Shown here piece by piece: positions 16,678 through 26,066 of a DNA stretch of 64,000 nt. The translations under genes were made by a program, and so were the position numbers. This stretch comes from Adhaeribacter soli (lineage in GTDB: Bacteria; Bacteroidota; Bacteroidia; Cytophagales; Hymenobacteraceae). A model generated the notes under the pieces. That model saw nothing but the letters and a program-made list of their open reading frames with translations, was not told where the DNA came from and searched no databases. The stretch covers positions 1-64,000 of the forward strand of contig NZ_VTWT01000002.1 in assembly GCF_008727925.1 (NCBI RefSeq). Direction: 5' to 3'. Numbering within the stretch: position 1 is the first letter of the stretch; the number at the start of each line of letters is the position of its first letter.

Positions 16678-17136
16678 ATTAAAAAAATTATTCTTTCTCT
16701 TTTACTCACATGTCTTTTTTTATCAGCAGAAGCTCAAAACTACGAATATAAGGTTGTAACTATTGTAGAATCGATCGTTCCCATGGGAATTGGCCGGTCC
16801 AGAATAATCGAGAACAAACAGGCCCTGGATGCGAACCAGTTTACAACGGCCAGAACGAATGGTAAAAACAGCAAACAGGATGATGTTGACCGGTCAGATC
16901 TTAAACTAGATGCTTTTGATGAAACGAAACTGCTGAACTTTTACAGCGCGGCAGGTATTAATTTCCAAAACATTGCTTCTAACGACGCCTTAATTACCTC
17001 AAAGATCAACACGCTTACCAACGAAGGCTGGGAACTTGCTTTTACCTTAAGTGGTGTGGAAAGTGATGCCGGCGGTCCTGATGGAAAAGGAATTTATATA
17101 ACCCGCCTGATCTTCATAAAGAAAAAGCTTTCTTAA
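16678..17136 (+). CDS. hypothetical secreted protein, apparent ATT start
   Basis: About 152 residues. Reading from the ATT codon at 16678 gives a textbook Sec signal peptide (M)KKIILSLLLTCLFLSAEA followed by QNYEYKVV. No ATG, GTG or TTG lies between the promoter (16607-16636) and this point, so either ATT is used as the start or an ATG has mutated. The mature part contains YEYKVVTI near its N-terminus and LTNEGWELAF near its C-terminus, a pattern shared with DUF4177-type proteins. That match is tentative. It is monocistronic, sharing a bidirectional terminator with the convergent lipase gene. Confidence 0.65.
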   Translation: MKKIILSLLLTCLFLSAEAQNYEYKVVTIVESIVPMGIGRSRIIENKQALDANQFTTARTNGKNSKQDDVDRSDLKLDAFDETKLLNFYSAAGINFQNIASNDALITSKINTLTNEGWELAFTLSGVESDAGGPDGKGIYITRLIFIKKKLS

Positions 17137-17151
17137 GGATTTTTAAACATC

Positions 17152-17188
17152 AAAAAAAGCCCTGCCGGTAATCTGGCAGGGCTTTTTT
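17152..17188. terminator. bidirectional intrinsic terminator
   Basis: AAAAAAAGCCCTGCC / GGCAGGGCTTTTTT with loop GGTAATCT. It has A- and T-runs on both sides and lies between convergent genes ending at 17136 (+) and 17213 (-). Confidence 0.9.
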
Positions 17189-17212
17189 ATTAAAAATCAG
17201 GAAGCAAAAACC

Positions 17213-18460
17213 TTACTTATTAAAGGAAGCAAACCAGGGAATCAGTTCCGAGATCATCGGCTGGAACGTAGTGCCATGGGTACCTCCCGGAATGGAATGG
17301 AAGGTTAGATCTTTCGCGCCGTTTGCTTTCAGTTTATTGTAGGTAACCTGGGAATTGGTAAACGGAACCACATCGTCGGCGGTGCCGTGGTACATCCGGG
17401 TTGGAGCTTTGGGCGCGTAATCGGTTAAGCTGTTGGCTTTCAGGGCTTCTTTCACCTGGTCTTCGCCGGAACCTTTCAGGGCGTTGAAAAAAGCCGGCGC
17501 AAATAACTTATTTGGTTGTTTTACCAGTTCCGCATTTACCTGGCTACCGGTTTTAGAGCCGTTCAGCAAAGCCGGAATTTTGGATGCATAAGGCTCCTGA
17601 AAGAAATCCGTTAGCGGGCGGTTCCAGCCGTTGGCCGTATTGTAAGCCTGCAGCAAAAAGGCCAGGTACGACGGGTGATTATAAGAAGGCGCCGTGGTAA
17701 TGTTCGAAAGCATATCCTGCAGATCGTAACCGCCGGCACCGGCTGCCACCGCAGTAAGCTTCAGATTATGCGCCGGGTTGTTCTCGATTTCCTTTTGCGC
17801 TGCCAGGGTCACGTAACCGCCTTCGGAATACCCCGCCAGGAACAATTTATCGCTTACCGGAATCTCTTCCTGCTGGCAGAAAATCTTACCGGCTTTTATC
17901 ATATCGATAACGGCCAGAGCGGAATACTGCTCGTTGTAATATGTGTGCAGGATCTGGGCGGAAGCGCCGTAACCTAAATAATCGGGAATAAAGGTGGCGT
18001 AACCGGCCGAGGCAAATAGTTCCGGACCGTTAAAGGAATTCGGAAAGTTGCTCGGAGCGTCTTTATGGGCGAACAAGGTACCATGCTGGGCGCTCAGAAT
18101 GGCCGGAGGGTTTGGCATGTTGCGCGGGAAACACATGAGGCCGGAAGCCTGGGTTTGCTTTCCCTGATACGTGGTATAGTACACCATTTTAAAAACCACC
18201 ACATCGTACTGCAACGCTTCGTTGTATTGCGGGTAACCGTTGGCCGTGGCCAGATCGCGGATGGCGCTTGCCGGCATATAACCGACAAAGCTCGTAGAAA
18301 CCAGGTTATTCGTTTCCGCTTCGGTTTTCGTAACCGCTTCAGCTTCTTTTTTGCAGGCTGTGCCGCTTAAAATAGTCAAGAACACCAGCGCCCAAACGTA
18401 AAAAGCCGATTTTATATTTTTAACTAACATATCAGATTTTGATCGTTGAAATCTTTTCAT
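17213..18460 (-). CDS. secretory-lipase-type alpha/beta hydrolase lipoprotein
   Basis: 415 residues. The signal peptide ends in the lipobox LSGTAC, so C36 is the lipidation site. An alternative start at ATG 18430 (residue 11) gives a more usual 25-residue signal and may be the true start. The alpha/beta-hydrolase catalytic triad is visible: nucleophile S212 in GYSEGG, an acidic residue in GTADDVVPF (around 362) and H395 in GGTHG. AILSAQHGTLF near 120-130 probably supplies the oxyanion hole. Expected activity is hydrolysis of ester substrates (lipids or acetylated polymers) at the cell envelope. Monocistronic. Confidence 0.82.
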   Translation of the reverse strand: MKRFQRSKSDMLVKNIKSAFYVWALVFLTILSGTACKKEAEAVTKTEAETNNLVSTSFVGYMPASAIRDLATANGYPQYNEALQYDVVVFKMVYYTTYQGKQTQASGLMCFPRNMPNPPAILSAQHGTLFAHKDAPSNFPNSFNGPELFASAGYATFIPDYLGYGASAQILHTYYNEQYSALAVIDMIKAGKIFCQQEEIPVSDKLFLAGYSEGGYVTLAAQKEIENNPAHNLKLTAVAAGAGGYDLQDMLSNITTAPSYNHPSYLAFLLQAYNTANGWNRPLTDFFQEPYASKIPALLNGSKTGSQVNAELVKQPNKLFAPAFFNALKGSGEDQVKEALKANSLTDYAPKAPTRMYHGTADDVVPFTNSQVTYNKLKANGAKDLTFHSIPGGTHGTTFQPMISELIPWFASFNK

Positions 18461-18705
18461 AATAAAGAAAATTCAGAACCTAAAGTTCATTTTACGCAAA
18501 CCCTGAAAACCAGGCAATTGCAACTCATTCAATAAGACCCCGAATTTTAACAAACTATATAAAGCATCCTATAATTTTATAAGGCACAAAAATTAAAAAT
18601 AGATTTTTCCGCTATCTCTCTGTAGAACCGCCTGTTAGAAATTACCTGAGTTACCTGCCTTCGTAGCAATTCCAAGAACTACCGGAAACCATTATCGTAA
18701 AATAA

Positions 18706-18736
18706 GTTGATTGCACTTTCTGTAAGGTTAACTTTG
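18706..18736 (+). promoter_or_regulatory. thioredoxin promoter
   Basis: GTTG (18706-18709), exactly 19 nt, TAACTTTG (18729-18736): a full match to TTG-N19-TAnnTTTG. Transcription would begin near 18743, leaving a 50-nt leader. The remainder of the 18461-18792 spacer holds nothing else recognisable. Confidence 0.7.
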
Positions 18737-18792
18737 CAACAGAGAGAAATTATCTGATTATTTTCCGGAAGTAAAAGCTTCAAATTACTGCT

Positions 18793-19101
18793 ATGGCTAA
18801 AAAACCTTTTTCCGAATTAATAAGCGCACCCGGCATGCCCGTATTGGTAGATTTCTATGCGGATTGGTGCGGACCTTGTAAAACCATGGCTCCTATTCTG
18901 CAACAGGTAGCCGCCGAACACGCCGGAAAACTGAAAGTAATAAAAGTAGATGTCGATAAAAACCAGGCCGCTGCTCAACAATTCCGGGTACAGGGCATTC
19001 CGACCTTAATTCTTTTCCACCAGGGAAAACCGGTATGGCGGCAATCCGGTGCTATGCCAGCGGCCCAGCTGAGTCAGATCATAAAGCAGCATTTGCCATA
19101 A
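18793..19101 (+). CDS. trxA: thioredoxin
   Basis: 102 residues, the usual length for a single-domain cytoplasmic thioredoxin. The redox-active site is WCGPC (C26, C29), preceded by VLVDFYADWC; the cis-proline lies in GIPTLILF and the conserved DVDKN segment precedes it. No signal peptide is present. It serves as a general protein disulfide reductant fed by thioredoxin reductase. It is a stand-alone gene with a strong housekeeping-type promoter and a likely terminator about 60 nt downstream. Other thioredoxins probably exist elsewhere in the genome, so the symbol denotes the family. Confidence 0.92.
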   Translation: MAKKPFSELISAPGMPVLVDFYADWCGPCKTMAPILQQVAAEHAGKLKVIKVDVDKNQAAAQQFRVQGIPTLILFHQGKPVWRQSGAMPAAQLSQIIKQHLP

Positions 19102-19160
19102 CCTGAACTTTACTTTTTGGGCCTGAAACCATACCATTTGCGGTAGATCACTATTGTTTT

Positions 19161-19204
19161 CCTGAGCGGAAGTGCGTAGTAAGCCACCGTTCAGGATTTT
19201 TTTT
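19161..19204 (+). terminator. probable thioredoxin terminator
   Basis: CCTGAGCGG (19161-19169) pairs, with one mismatch, with CCGTTCAGG (19187-19195) across a long loop, followed by eight T. A copy of the 16-nt palindrome (19125-19139) lies between it and the stop codon. Confidence 0.6.
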
Positions 19205-19767
19205 GCGATTTTCAGGCGTAAGAGCCTTTCAGGAAATTAAGGGCGTTGAAGTTTAAAGCCAGCTGCATAGCTCCGGTGTCGTAAACCGCAAAGACAGTGC
19301 ATGATACCGGCTTGCTAATTAGCTATAAGGTTATATTGCCGATCTACCTTTTCGCAGGCAGCAGCCGGTTACTGGAACAAAACTAAAAAGAAGGCAGTAG
19401 TTAGCAGGCCGGAACTTGAACGTTTGCCAGGAACAGCATTTAAGTAAAAAGATATTAGTATCTGGACTAAAAACATACAAATGATTTATATTCAGGAGAT
19501 TGACTAATTAAAGTTCCTTGCAGATTATACGGTTATTTTAGTCTTGCTACTTATTTGCCGCCACTGGAATGACGCTGTTCCATAAAACAATATACAATAT
19601 CGCCTGTTAGGTCCATTAATGGTTTTGGCCCTGAAGACTTCAACGTAATCCTTTTTTTAGTGGTTCAGGCTTATTCTTAATTTCCCTTTCAGGTTTAATG
19701 CATCGGGCTAAGAAGTATCGGTCTAACGAACCTCGTTTCTCAGGAAAACCTCAGAATTAAATAAAAA
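19205..19767. other. non-coding stretch with no recognised content
   Basis: About 560 nt between the thioredoxin terminator and the AI-2E transporter gene. I find no ORF with coding character, no exact promoter box and no obvious repeat; it may hold the regulatory region of the downstream gene. Confidence 0.5.
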
Positions 19768-20805
19768 ATGGAGCAGCCACCGAACAGCATTTCATCTAAA
19801 GCGGCCATCACCGCCTTCGTATCGCTGCTCCTTATTGCTTTATTCTTACTTTTCTGGTATACCGCTAATTTCTTTTTATTGGTTTTCGGGGGTATCCTGT
19901 TCAGCATTCTGTTAAGTTCCTTAGCTTATTTCCTGTACCGGAAAACTAAAATCCAGTATCCCATTTCTTTGCTGCTGGTGCTGGTGTTATTAGTTGTAAT
20001 TCTTGGAGGCATTATTTTGCTGGCAGCTCCTACGGTAAGCCAGCAAGCGGAAGAACTCTCCAGAACGTTGCCGCAGGCTTTTCAAAACCTGAAAGACAGC
20101 CTGGCTAAAACAAACCTGGGCCAGAAAATTCTGGCAGGCCTGCCTCGGGAACCTGTTCAATTATTGTCTTCGAATAAAGATATACTCGGGCAGCTAACGG
20201 GCGTTGTTTCCTCCACGCTCGGCGTTTTAGCAAATTTCCTGATCATTATTATTACGGGTATTTACCTGGCTTCTGATCCGGGAAGTTATAAAAAGGGAGT
20301 TGTTAAATTATTCGCTCCCACATACCGGCCCCGCATCGGTCAAGTATTAGACCAGAGCTATGACACCCTGAGTAATTGGTTGCTGAGCCGGTTTATTTCC
20401 ATGCTAGTGGTCGGGGTGGCCACGGCAATAGGTTTAACCCTGCTGGGAATTCCGCTGCCTTTTGTGCTGGCCATTATCGCCGCTTTTCTGAATTTCATTC
20501 CTAATCTGGGGCCATACTTAGCTCTGATTCCTGCCTTGCCCTTGGCCTACCTCGAGGGGCCGGATAAAGCCCTGTATGTGTTCCTGCTGTATACGGGTAT
20601 TCAGACCATTGAAGGCTATATATTAACCCCGATGCTGGATAAGAAATTGGTATCCATGCCCCCGGCCTTGCTGCTGTTCGAACAGGTATTATTAGGCATT
20701 TTGGTTGGAATAAGCGGCATCTTACTGGCTTCTCCGCTTATAGCCGTACTGCTGGTGATCGTAAAGGAGCTTTACATAAAGGATTACCTGGAGAAGAAAG
20801 TCTAA
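19768..20805 (+). CDS. AI-2E family transporter (PerM/TqsA-like)
   Basis: 345 residues. Hydrophobic segments lie at about 13-33, 35-52 and 62-85, followed by a periplasmic amphipathic region (about 90-145, APTVSQQAEELSRTLPQAFQN) and five further helices. The family signature block FLNFIPNLGPYLALIPALPLA lies at about 240-260, followed by GYILTPMLDKKLVSMPPALLL near 285-305. Members include AI-2 exporter TqsA and Na+/H+ or permease-like proteins; the substrate here is unknown. ATG 19768 fits a short polar N-terminus. It is monocistronic, with R3a directly downstream instead of a simple terminator. Confidence 0.85.
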   Translation: MEQPPNSISSKAAITAFVSLLLIALFLLFWYTANFFLLVFGGILFSILLSSLAYFLYRKTKIQYPISLLLVLVLLVVILGGIILLAAPTVSQQAEELSRTLPQAFQNLKDSLAKTNLGQKILAGLPREPVQLLSSNKDILGQLTGVVSSTLGVLANFLIIIITGIYLASDPGSYKKGVVKLFAPTYRPRIGQVLDQSYDTLSNWLLSRFISMLVVGVATAIGLTLLGIPLPFVLAIIAAFLNFIPNLGPYLALIPALPLAYLEGPDKALYVFLLYTGIQTIEGYILTPMLDKKLVSMPPALLLFEQVLLGILVGISGILLASPLIAVLLVIVKELYIKDYLEKKV

Positions 20806-20867
20806 AGAAGCATACGAGTCACTAACATAAAACAACTAAAATAAATATTGTGGAATGCTTTAATATT

Positions 20868-21181
20868 AGTGCACTATAAAGGTTAAATTGTCAGGTACTT
20901 CCGTTCGCCGTGGTTGCGTGTTTTCACCATAGCCGTCAGGCTAAGCTAATTTATTATGTCATCCCGAGCGCCAGTCGAGGGAACTTATGGAGCCGTATAT
21001 CTAAAGTTTAACAGTAAGACAAACCTTGCTATGCTCGCTTTGTCATTGTAATCTCCATAAGTTTCTTCGACAAGCTCAGAATGACCGCCTTTTTTCCTTA
21101 GCCTGACGGCTATGGTGAAAACACCAACAACCATACTCCAGCTTGCTTCTACCCTACAAATAAAACTTTTTGGAGTACTAT
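20868..21181. mobile_element. R3a fold-back (MITE-like) element
   Basis: About 314 nt with long, imperfect terminal inverted repeats of about 75 nt. Their inner 28 nt are perfect (20918-20945 and 21097-21124, beginning GTGTTTTCACCATAGCC). Inside sits a second inverted pair of the TGTCATCCCGAGC / GCTCAGAATGAC type. The ends and inner motifs recur at 55573-55944 (R3b). No ORF is present. A non-autonomous, MITE-like nature is inferred from structure and copy number. Confidence 0.7.
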
Positions 21182-21206
21182 GGCTTATTTCCTGAAGTAT
21201 GCCGGT

Positions 21207-22973
21207 TTATCCAGGTGCTGCAATATCGTTAAGCCAGGCTTGTGCCTCCTGAACCGCCTGTTGGGTACTTCTGCCGATAATTGCTTCTTTTTTCAGGATA
21301 TGCATGCCGTGTAATACTTCCGAAGCCGCCTGGATGCGAAACGAAGCATAACTGTTTTCTCCAAGTTCAGTCAGGTAAAACCGGCCGTCAGCCCGTTGTA
21401 TTTTTTCGTAGTATTTCTCCAGCACTTCAATCAACGTGGCGCCAACATTATTCCTGCCTCTTAACTCCAGAATTATTATCGGGTGGCGGGTTCCCGAAGT
21501 GATTTTGGGCCATTGGTGTTCCAGCATGCGGGCGCCGGCAAAATGCAGATCGCCGTCAACGGCAAAAATATGGATCGCGTCATTTTCCAGCTGTTCCGGC
21601 AGGGTAATTTCTTCAAAGCTGCCATCGGGCAAAAGGCGCCTGCGGTGCAGTTTTACCAGCTGGGAAGAAGTGAAAAAGTAAAGCGTAAAAGACAAAATAA
21701 CCCCAATGAGTACTGCTGCCTGAATGGGCATAAACAAGGTAATAAGAAAGGTTCCGATCAGGCCGATCCGGGAAGGCAGCCCGGCATTCCAGACTTGTTT
21801 ATTCTCCTCGAAATTAAGGACGCTGGCCATGGCAAAGATCATGATGGCAGCCAGTACCGGCATGGCTACATTTCCTACTAAACCCGGCAACAGCAAAACC
21901 AGGGCTAATACCAGCAAGCCCGAGAAAATTCCGGACCAACGGCTTTTAGCGCCCGCAATAATGTTTAACGAAGTAGAACCCAGGGAGCCGCCTACGCCAA
22001 TGCCCCCCAGTAATCCGGACGAAACATTGGCAATGCCCTGACTGATAAAATCTCTGGACATGTTGGAGCGGGAACCGTCCGGATTGGGTACGCTCTGGCT
22101 TACGCCTGCGGCTTGGATAAGCGTAATAAGGGCCAGGGAAAACGCGCCGCTAAAAAGGGTAGGCTGCAGCAGCGAAAAATCGGGCAGGCGCAAAGATGGC
22201 AGGCCTTTCGGAATCTCGCCTACGTCGTTCACGATCTCTACGCTATTCCAATGCAGAAAAAATATAAGAAGCGAGGGCAAGGCAATGGCAACAATGGCAG
22301 ATCGGTTACCCAGGGGCGTTTTAGGCAGAAGTATCATCAGGGCAATGGTGGCAAGGCCCGGCAGGAGTGCCTGCCAGTTGGTGCGTTCCAGATGCTGGAA
22401 CAGGTTAACGGTCTGAAGAATTTTATTCGAACCTTCGGCCGCAAAACCAAAAAGGGTAGGTAACTGGCTTAAAATAGTAAGCACCGAAATGCCCGCTAAA
22501 AAACCCGTTATCACCGAATAAGAAACAAACCGCACCAGGTTCCCAAACTTCAGCATCCCCATCAGGATCATCATGCCACCGGATAAAACCACCAGTAAGA
22601 TCAGGGCATCCACCCGCTGCGCCTCCGGATAGGATTGGGTAAGCTGATACAAAAGAAAGGCCGCGGCACTGGTAGTAGAGATGATCATGAGTTTGGAACT
22701 GTTTAACAGTCCGCCTGCCAGGCAGCCCCACACGGCGGCAAACAAACCCATGATCGGGCTAACGCCGGCCAGCAAACCGCACGCCATCCCGTCCGGGATT
22801 TCGTTCATGGCTACGGTGAGACCGGCATTCAGGTCTTCTTTAAAAGTTGATTTTTTAGTTTGCTTCTGAAGGTGCGTTTCTACGGTGTGCCTGAGCGACG
22901 TTTCTCCCGGAAGCAGATCTTCGGGAGGCTTTATTTTATCTTCTTCCGCGCTGTTTTCAGGATTAATATTCAT
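21207..22973 (-). CDS. SulP family anion (sulfate) permease with STAS domain
   Basis: 588 residues. A 45-residue cytoplasmic N-terminus leads to the SulP core (about 46-430), with conserved NAGLTVAMNEIPDGMACGLLAGVSPIMGL where most SulP proteins read VAxxxIPxxMAYA, a mild divergence. The NPDGSRSNMSRDFISQGIAN block and GGIGVGGSLGSTSLN follow. The C-terminal STAS domain (about 450-580) is cytoplasmic. The substrate is probably sulfate, but bicarbonate or other dicarboxylates are known for the family. It is the last gene of a three-gene minus-strand unit after a sulfatase and a Na+-dependent symporter, which favours sulfate. Confidence 0.85.
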   Translation of the reverse strand: MNINPENSAEEDKIKPPEDLLPGETSLRHTVETHLQKQTKKSTFKEDLNAGLTVAMNEIPDGMACGLLAGVSPIMGLFAAVWGCLAGGLLNSSKLMIISTTSAAAFLLYQLTQSYPEAQRVDALILLVVLSGGMMILMGMLKFGNLVRFVSYSVITGFLAGISVLTILSQLPTLFGFAAEGSNKILQTVNLFQHLERTNWQALLPGLATIALMILLPKTPLGNRSAIVAIALPSLLIFFLHWNSVEIVNDVGEIPKGLPSLRLPDFSLLQPTLFSGAFSLALITLIQAAGVSQSVPNPDGSRSNMSRDFISQGIANVSSGLLGGIGVGGSLGSTSLNIIAGAKSRWSGIFSGLLVLALVLLLPGLVGNVAMPVLAAIMIFAMASVLNFEENKQVWNAGLPSRIGLIGTFLITLFMPIQAAVLIGVILSFTLYFFTSSQLVKLHRRRLLPDGSFEEITLPEQLENDAIHIFAVDGDLHFAGARMLEHQWPKITSGTRHPIIILELRGRNNVGATLIEVLEKYYEKIQRADGRFYLTELGENSYASFRIQAASEVLHGMHILKKEAIIGRSTQQAVQEAQAWLNDIAAPG

Positions 22974-23026
22974 GCCTTAAGAAGCTGTTTTGAGAGGGAT
23001 TTCCAGAAGTGAGGTCAGCCATTGCT

Positions 23027-23908
23027 TTATCCGGCTTTCCTGTTGGTATACATGATCTCAATTTTGTGGTCTTTCGATAAAACCTTCGCTATACCCAGAA
23101 GCATGGCAATGCCTATGGTATTGGCAATGGTAATAATTACCAGCACTTCCGGATTATCGGCAAAATTTTGCGCAGCAATGATCATGCTGGCGGCTGTGTT
23201 CCTTTGGGCCGTAGCCAGCGCCCCGACTTCCCGCCGATTTTCTTTGCCGCTGATTCCCCCTATAAAGTAACCAATACCGAAGGCGCCCAGCACGAAAGCG
23301 ATGCCAATGAGAATGGCTCCCTGCCCCCAGATTGGTTTCAGTTCGGGAAAATAGCCGGCCAGCGTAGCGGCAATTACCAGGTACAAGGTTCAGGAGCCGA
23401 TCTTCGCTACCCATGGTTGTAGCACTCCCGTTATCCTGGGCAAAAAACGGGCAAACAATAAGCCCAGGAGAAGGGGGAATATCAATTGTTTCACCAGGGT
23501 CCAGGCAATTTTAAAGCCGTCTATTTCGATCTCGGAAATAAGGCGGGGCAATACCAGCGGAACGATCACGATCGTACCCAGTACCAGCTTTATCATGGTG
23601 CTGGCGCCTAAGGCCACCTCATGGTCTGCCTCTTGGGTGAGTTTAATGAGAAAGGGTGCACCGGCACAGAGGCTGAAGATGGCAAGCCCGATCCGAAGGT
23701 AAGGGTCAATGGGAAAGAAACTCAGGATTACCCACATCAGCAAAGGAGTCAGAACAAAGTTGGCCACTAACATAAGGAGGGCAAACTTCTGGTCTCCTAG
23801 GTAGTACATGATGTCGCTCACGTCCTGGGTAAGGCCCACGTTAAACATGGTTAAGAAAACGAAGACCGGAAGAAGCGTGGCCGATATGGTTATGAGTACT
23901 TCAAACAT
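23027..23908 (-). pseudogene. bile-acid:Na+ symporter family gene interrupted by in-frame TGA
   Basis: One continuous frame of 293 codons in which codon 173 is TGA (23390-23392). Upstream: MFEVLITISATLLPVFVFLTMF, with helices matching the N-terminal half of the BASS/SBF family (about ten helices, 300 residues). Downstream, in the same frame and starting TLYLVIAATLAG, the second half includes ALATAQRNTAASMIIAAQNF, a conserved BASS helix-9 block. Everything except the stop is intact, so this is a single substitution or a sequence error, not a frameshift. The gene sits 11 nt after the sulfatase gene and 53 nt before the SulP gene. An intact version would import an organic anion such as a sulfated steroid-like compound. 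A translation restart at TTG 23384-23386 is possible but unlikely to give a working carrier. Confidence 0.8.
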
Positions 23909-23919
23909 GTCGGCTTCGT

Positions 23920-25620
23920 TTAATCTCCCAGGTTTACCGGTTCTGATTCCTTACCCGTTGCTTCCTTCGTTCCTGTTTCTGGTTCCATCCGGTTTTTAGG
24001 GTCGAAGCGGAAGAATTCTTCAAAACCCAGTTTAGCCAATGCCGGATCGCCGTTCGATTTTATGTAGCCTACTGCCAGCGCATAGGCTTCCCACTCAGCC
24101 CTTAATTCCTTAAATTTTTCGGGAAATTCGGCGGCCAGATTATTTTCCTCTTTCAGGTCTTCTTTTAGATTATACAAATGCCACTCATCTCCTTTGCCAA
24201 TGGGCGGCGGCATAAAGACCAGCTTCCAGTCCCCTTTAATTACGGCCTTGGCTTCGCCCATTTCAAAGCCCAGCACATCAAATTCGGTGCGTACCGGCTG
24301 TCTGGTTTCTTCCTGTAAATAGGGCTTCAGCGATGTGCCATAAAGCGGTTTCAGGTTACCGTTGGTGTGCGGGTATTTTAAGTTCGCGTAGTCTAAAATG
24401 GTAGGAAGCAGGTCGGTTACGTGCAGCAGCTCATCGGTAATCACGCCGCGTTTATGTACCCGCTTTCCGGAAACAATGAACGGGGTCTGGGTGCCGCCTT
24501 CGTAGGTGGTGAGTTTGAAATAGGACAAAGGCGTATTGGCCACTTCCGCCCAGGCGCCCCCAATGGAAAGAAAAGAATTGATCCGCCCGTAATTCTCAAA
24601 GCTGTTGTCGAAATTGCTTTGGATAAATGCTTCGGAATTGGGCGCGTAAAAGGTCGGGTCTTTGGGGTTGGCGCCGTTGTCGGAGAGGAAAAAAATGATG
24701 GTGTCTTCGAACTGGTTCAATTCCTTCAGCTTGTTAAATAAACGGCCCAGGTTCCAGTCCAGGTTTTCGATCATGGCGGCGTAGATCTCCATTCTCCGGG
24801 CGGCCTCTTTTTGTTCTTCCGGCGTAAGTTCGTCCCAGCTTTTGAACAAGCCGCTGCCTTCGTTTTCGGTGAGGGTTTTGGGTATCAGCCCCAGTTCCTT
24901 CATTCGTTGCCGCCTTTTTTCTTTAATGGCATCGTAACCGCCATCATAAACGCCTTTGTATTTATCCAGCCAGTTATCCGGCACCTGCAAAGGGTCGTGG
25001 GGGGAAGTGAAAGCCAGATAGGCAAAAAAAGGCTGCTGGTCGGTTTGTTCCGTTACATACTGCATTATTTTATCGGTATAGTAATCGGAAGAATAAAAAT
25101 CATCCGGCAGGTTTTCTACCGTTCGCCCATCTTCCGAATATTTGGTGTGAGGCTGCTCAAATGCGCTCAAAGCCCGCTGGTCGTTGAAGTGACTCACGCC
25201 GCCGCCTAAAAATGAGAACACCCGCTCGAAGCCACGGGCATGCGGCCGCCGCTCTTCGTGTTCGCCTAAATGCCATTTTCCCGCCATATAGGTGTGGTAG
25301 CCGGCTTCTTTCAGTATTTCGGGGATGGTCAGCACATTGGAGTTCAGGTAGCCTTCGTAGCCCGGCTGCATGTATTGATTGGTGGCGTGCATGGTAGGCA
25401 TCGCGCCCAATCCGGCATCGTGGTTATGGCACCCGGAAAGCAGCATGGACCGCGTGGGAGCGCACAAAGAGGAAACATGAAAATGCCGGAAGCGGACGCC
25501 GTGCTCTGCCATTAGCTGAATGTTGGGCGTATGGATCTCGCCGCCAAAGGGCTCGCAATCGGAATAGCCCATGTCGTCGACCACAATGAGCAGGAAATTA
25601 GGTTGCCGTTGATTATTCAT
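23920..25620 (-). CDS. arylsulfatase, cytoplasmic type
   Basis: 566 residues. It has the formylglycine signature CAPTR at 53-57 (C53 is the residue to be oxidised), the N-terminal metal ligands D15 and D16, K115 and H117 in GKWHLG, H208 in SPHDP and D314-N315 in FLSDNG. All match catalytic or Ca2+-binding residues of type I sulfatases (AtsA-like, about 530 residues). There is no signal peptide, so hydrolysis of sulfate esters is expected in the cytoplasm after import. The C53 type needs a formylglycine-generating enzyme encoded elsewhere. It is first gene of the unit sulfatase, BASS symporter, SulP. The acidic-to-polar C-terminus (about 545-566) is unusual and may be a local extension. Confidence 0.9.
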   Translation of the reverse strand: MNNQRQPNFLLIVVDDMGYSDCEPFGGEIHTPNIQLMAEHGVRFRHFHVSSLCAPTRSMLLSGCHNHDAGLGAMPTMHATNQYMQPGYEGYLNSNVLTIPEILKEAGYHTYMAGKWHLGEHEERRPHARGFERVFSFLGGGVSHFNDQRALSAFEQPHTKYSEDGRTVENLPDDFYSSDYYTDKIMQYVTEQTDQQPFFAYLAFTSPHDPLQVPDNWLDKYKGVYDGGYDAIKEKRRQRMKELGLIPKTLTENEGSGLFKSWDELTPEEQKEAARRMEIYAAMIENLDWNLGRLFNKLKELNQFEDTIIFFLSDNGANPKDPTFYAPNSEAFIQSNFDNSFENYGRINSFLSIGGAWAEVANTPLSYFKLTTYEGGTQTPFIVSGKRVHKRGVITDELLHVTDLLPTILDYANLKYPHTNGNLKPLYGTSLKPYLQEETRQPVRTEFDVLGFEMGEAKAVIKGDWKLVFMPPPIGKGDEWHLYNLKEDLKEENNLAAEFPEKFKELRAEWEAYALAVGYIKSNGDPALAKLGFEEFFRFDPKNRMEPETGTKEATGKESEPVNLGD

Positions 25621-26066
25621 CCATTATTTTTTATGTGTTTGCAAAGGCAGATCTTTCTCATTCTCCAGGAGATGCACTCTAAGGGAAGTACTCTAACTAT
25701 AAAAGCAACTATTTCTGAAAAGCGGCGAGAAGATAGCTTTCCCTTTTGGCCCTATCCAGGCTTTAACAGTTAAATTCCGGCATTTGTTTAGGGAAAACAG
25801 CCGGATAAGAATGCAGCAATAAATGTTCAGGCTAGTGGAAGATTCCCCGTCTCTGCAATTGTTTAAGGCCAGCGTTTCATTAATCTGTTAACCCCCGGGG
25901 TTGTTAAATCCTGGCGACTTTTTAGCATGCTTTTTTTACCTGCGAAGCAACCTGTTAAAAATTTTCCCTGCCCGGGCAACCATCCCGGTATTCTTCCGGT
26001 CTAGGCTGTTATAAAACATTGAACCTTATTGGCTTTTGTATAACTGAAACCCTACCCCCGGCAACT
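25621..26066. other. divergent spacer between sulfatase and giant gene
   Basis: I see no gene and no exact promoter box on either strand. An in-frame TTG at 26019 extends the giant ORF artificially; the segment is otherwise featureless apart from CCCCCGGGG-type short GC islands near 25890. Confidence 0.5.

Noticed and set aside
23390-23392. TGA in the symporter as a selenocysteine codon
   Set aside because: The position is in a helix-to-helix joint without a conserved cysteine, no SECIS-like hairpin is evident after it and no selenium genes are in the window.
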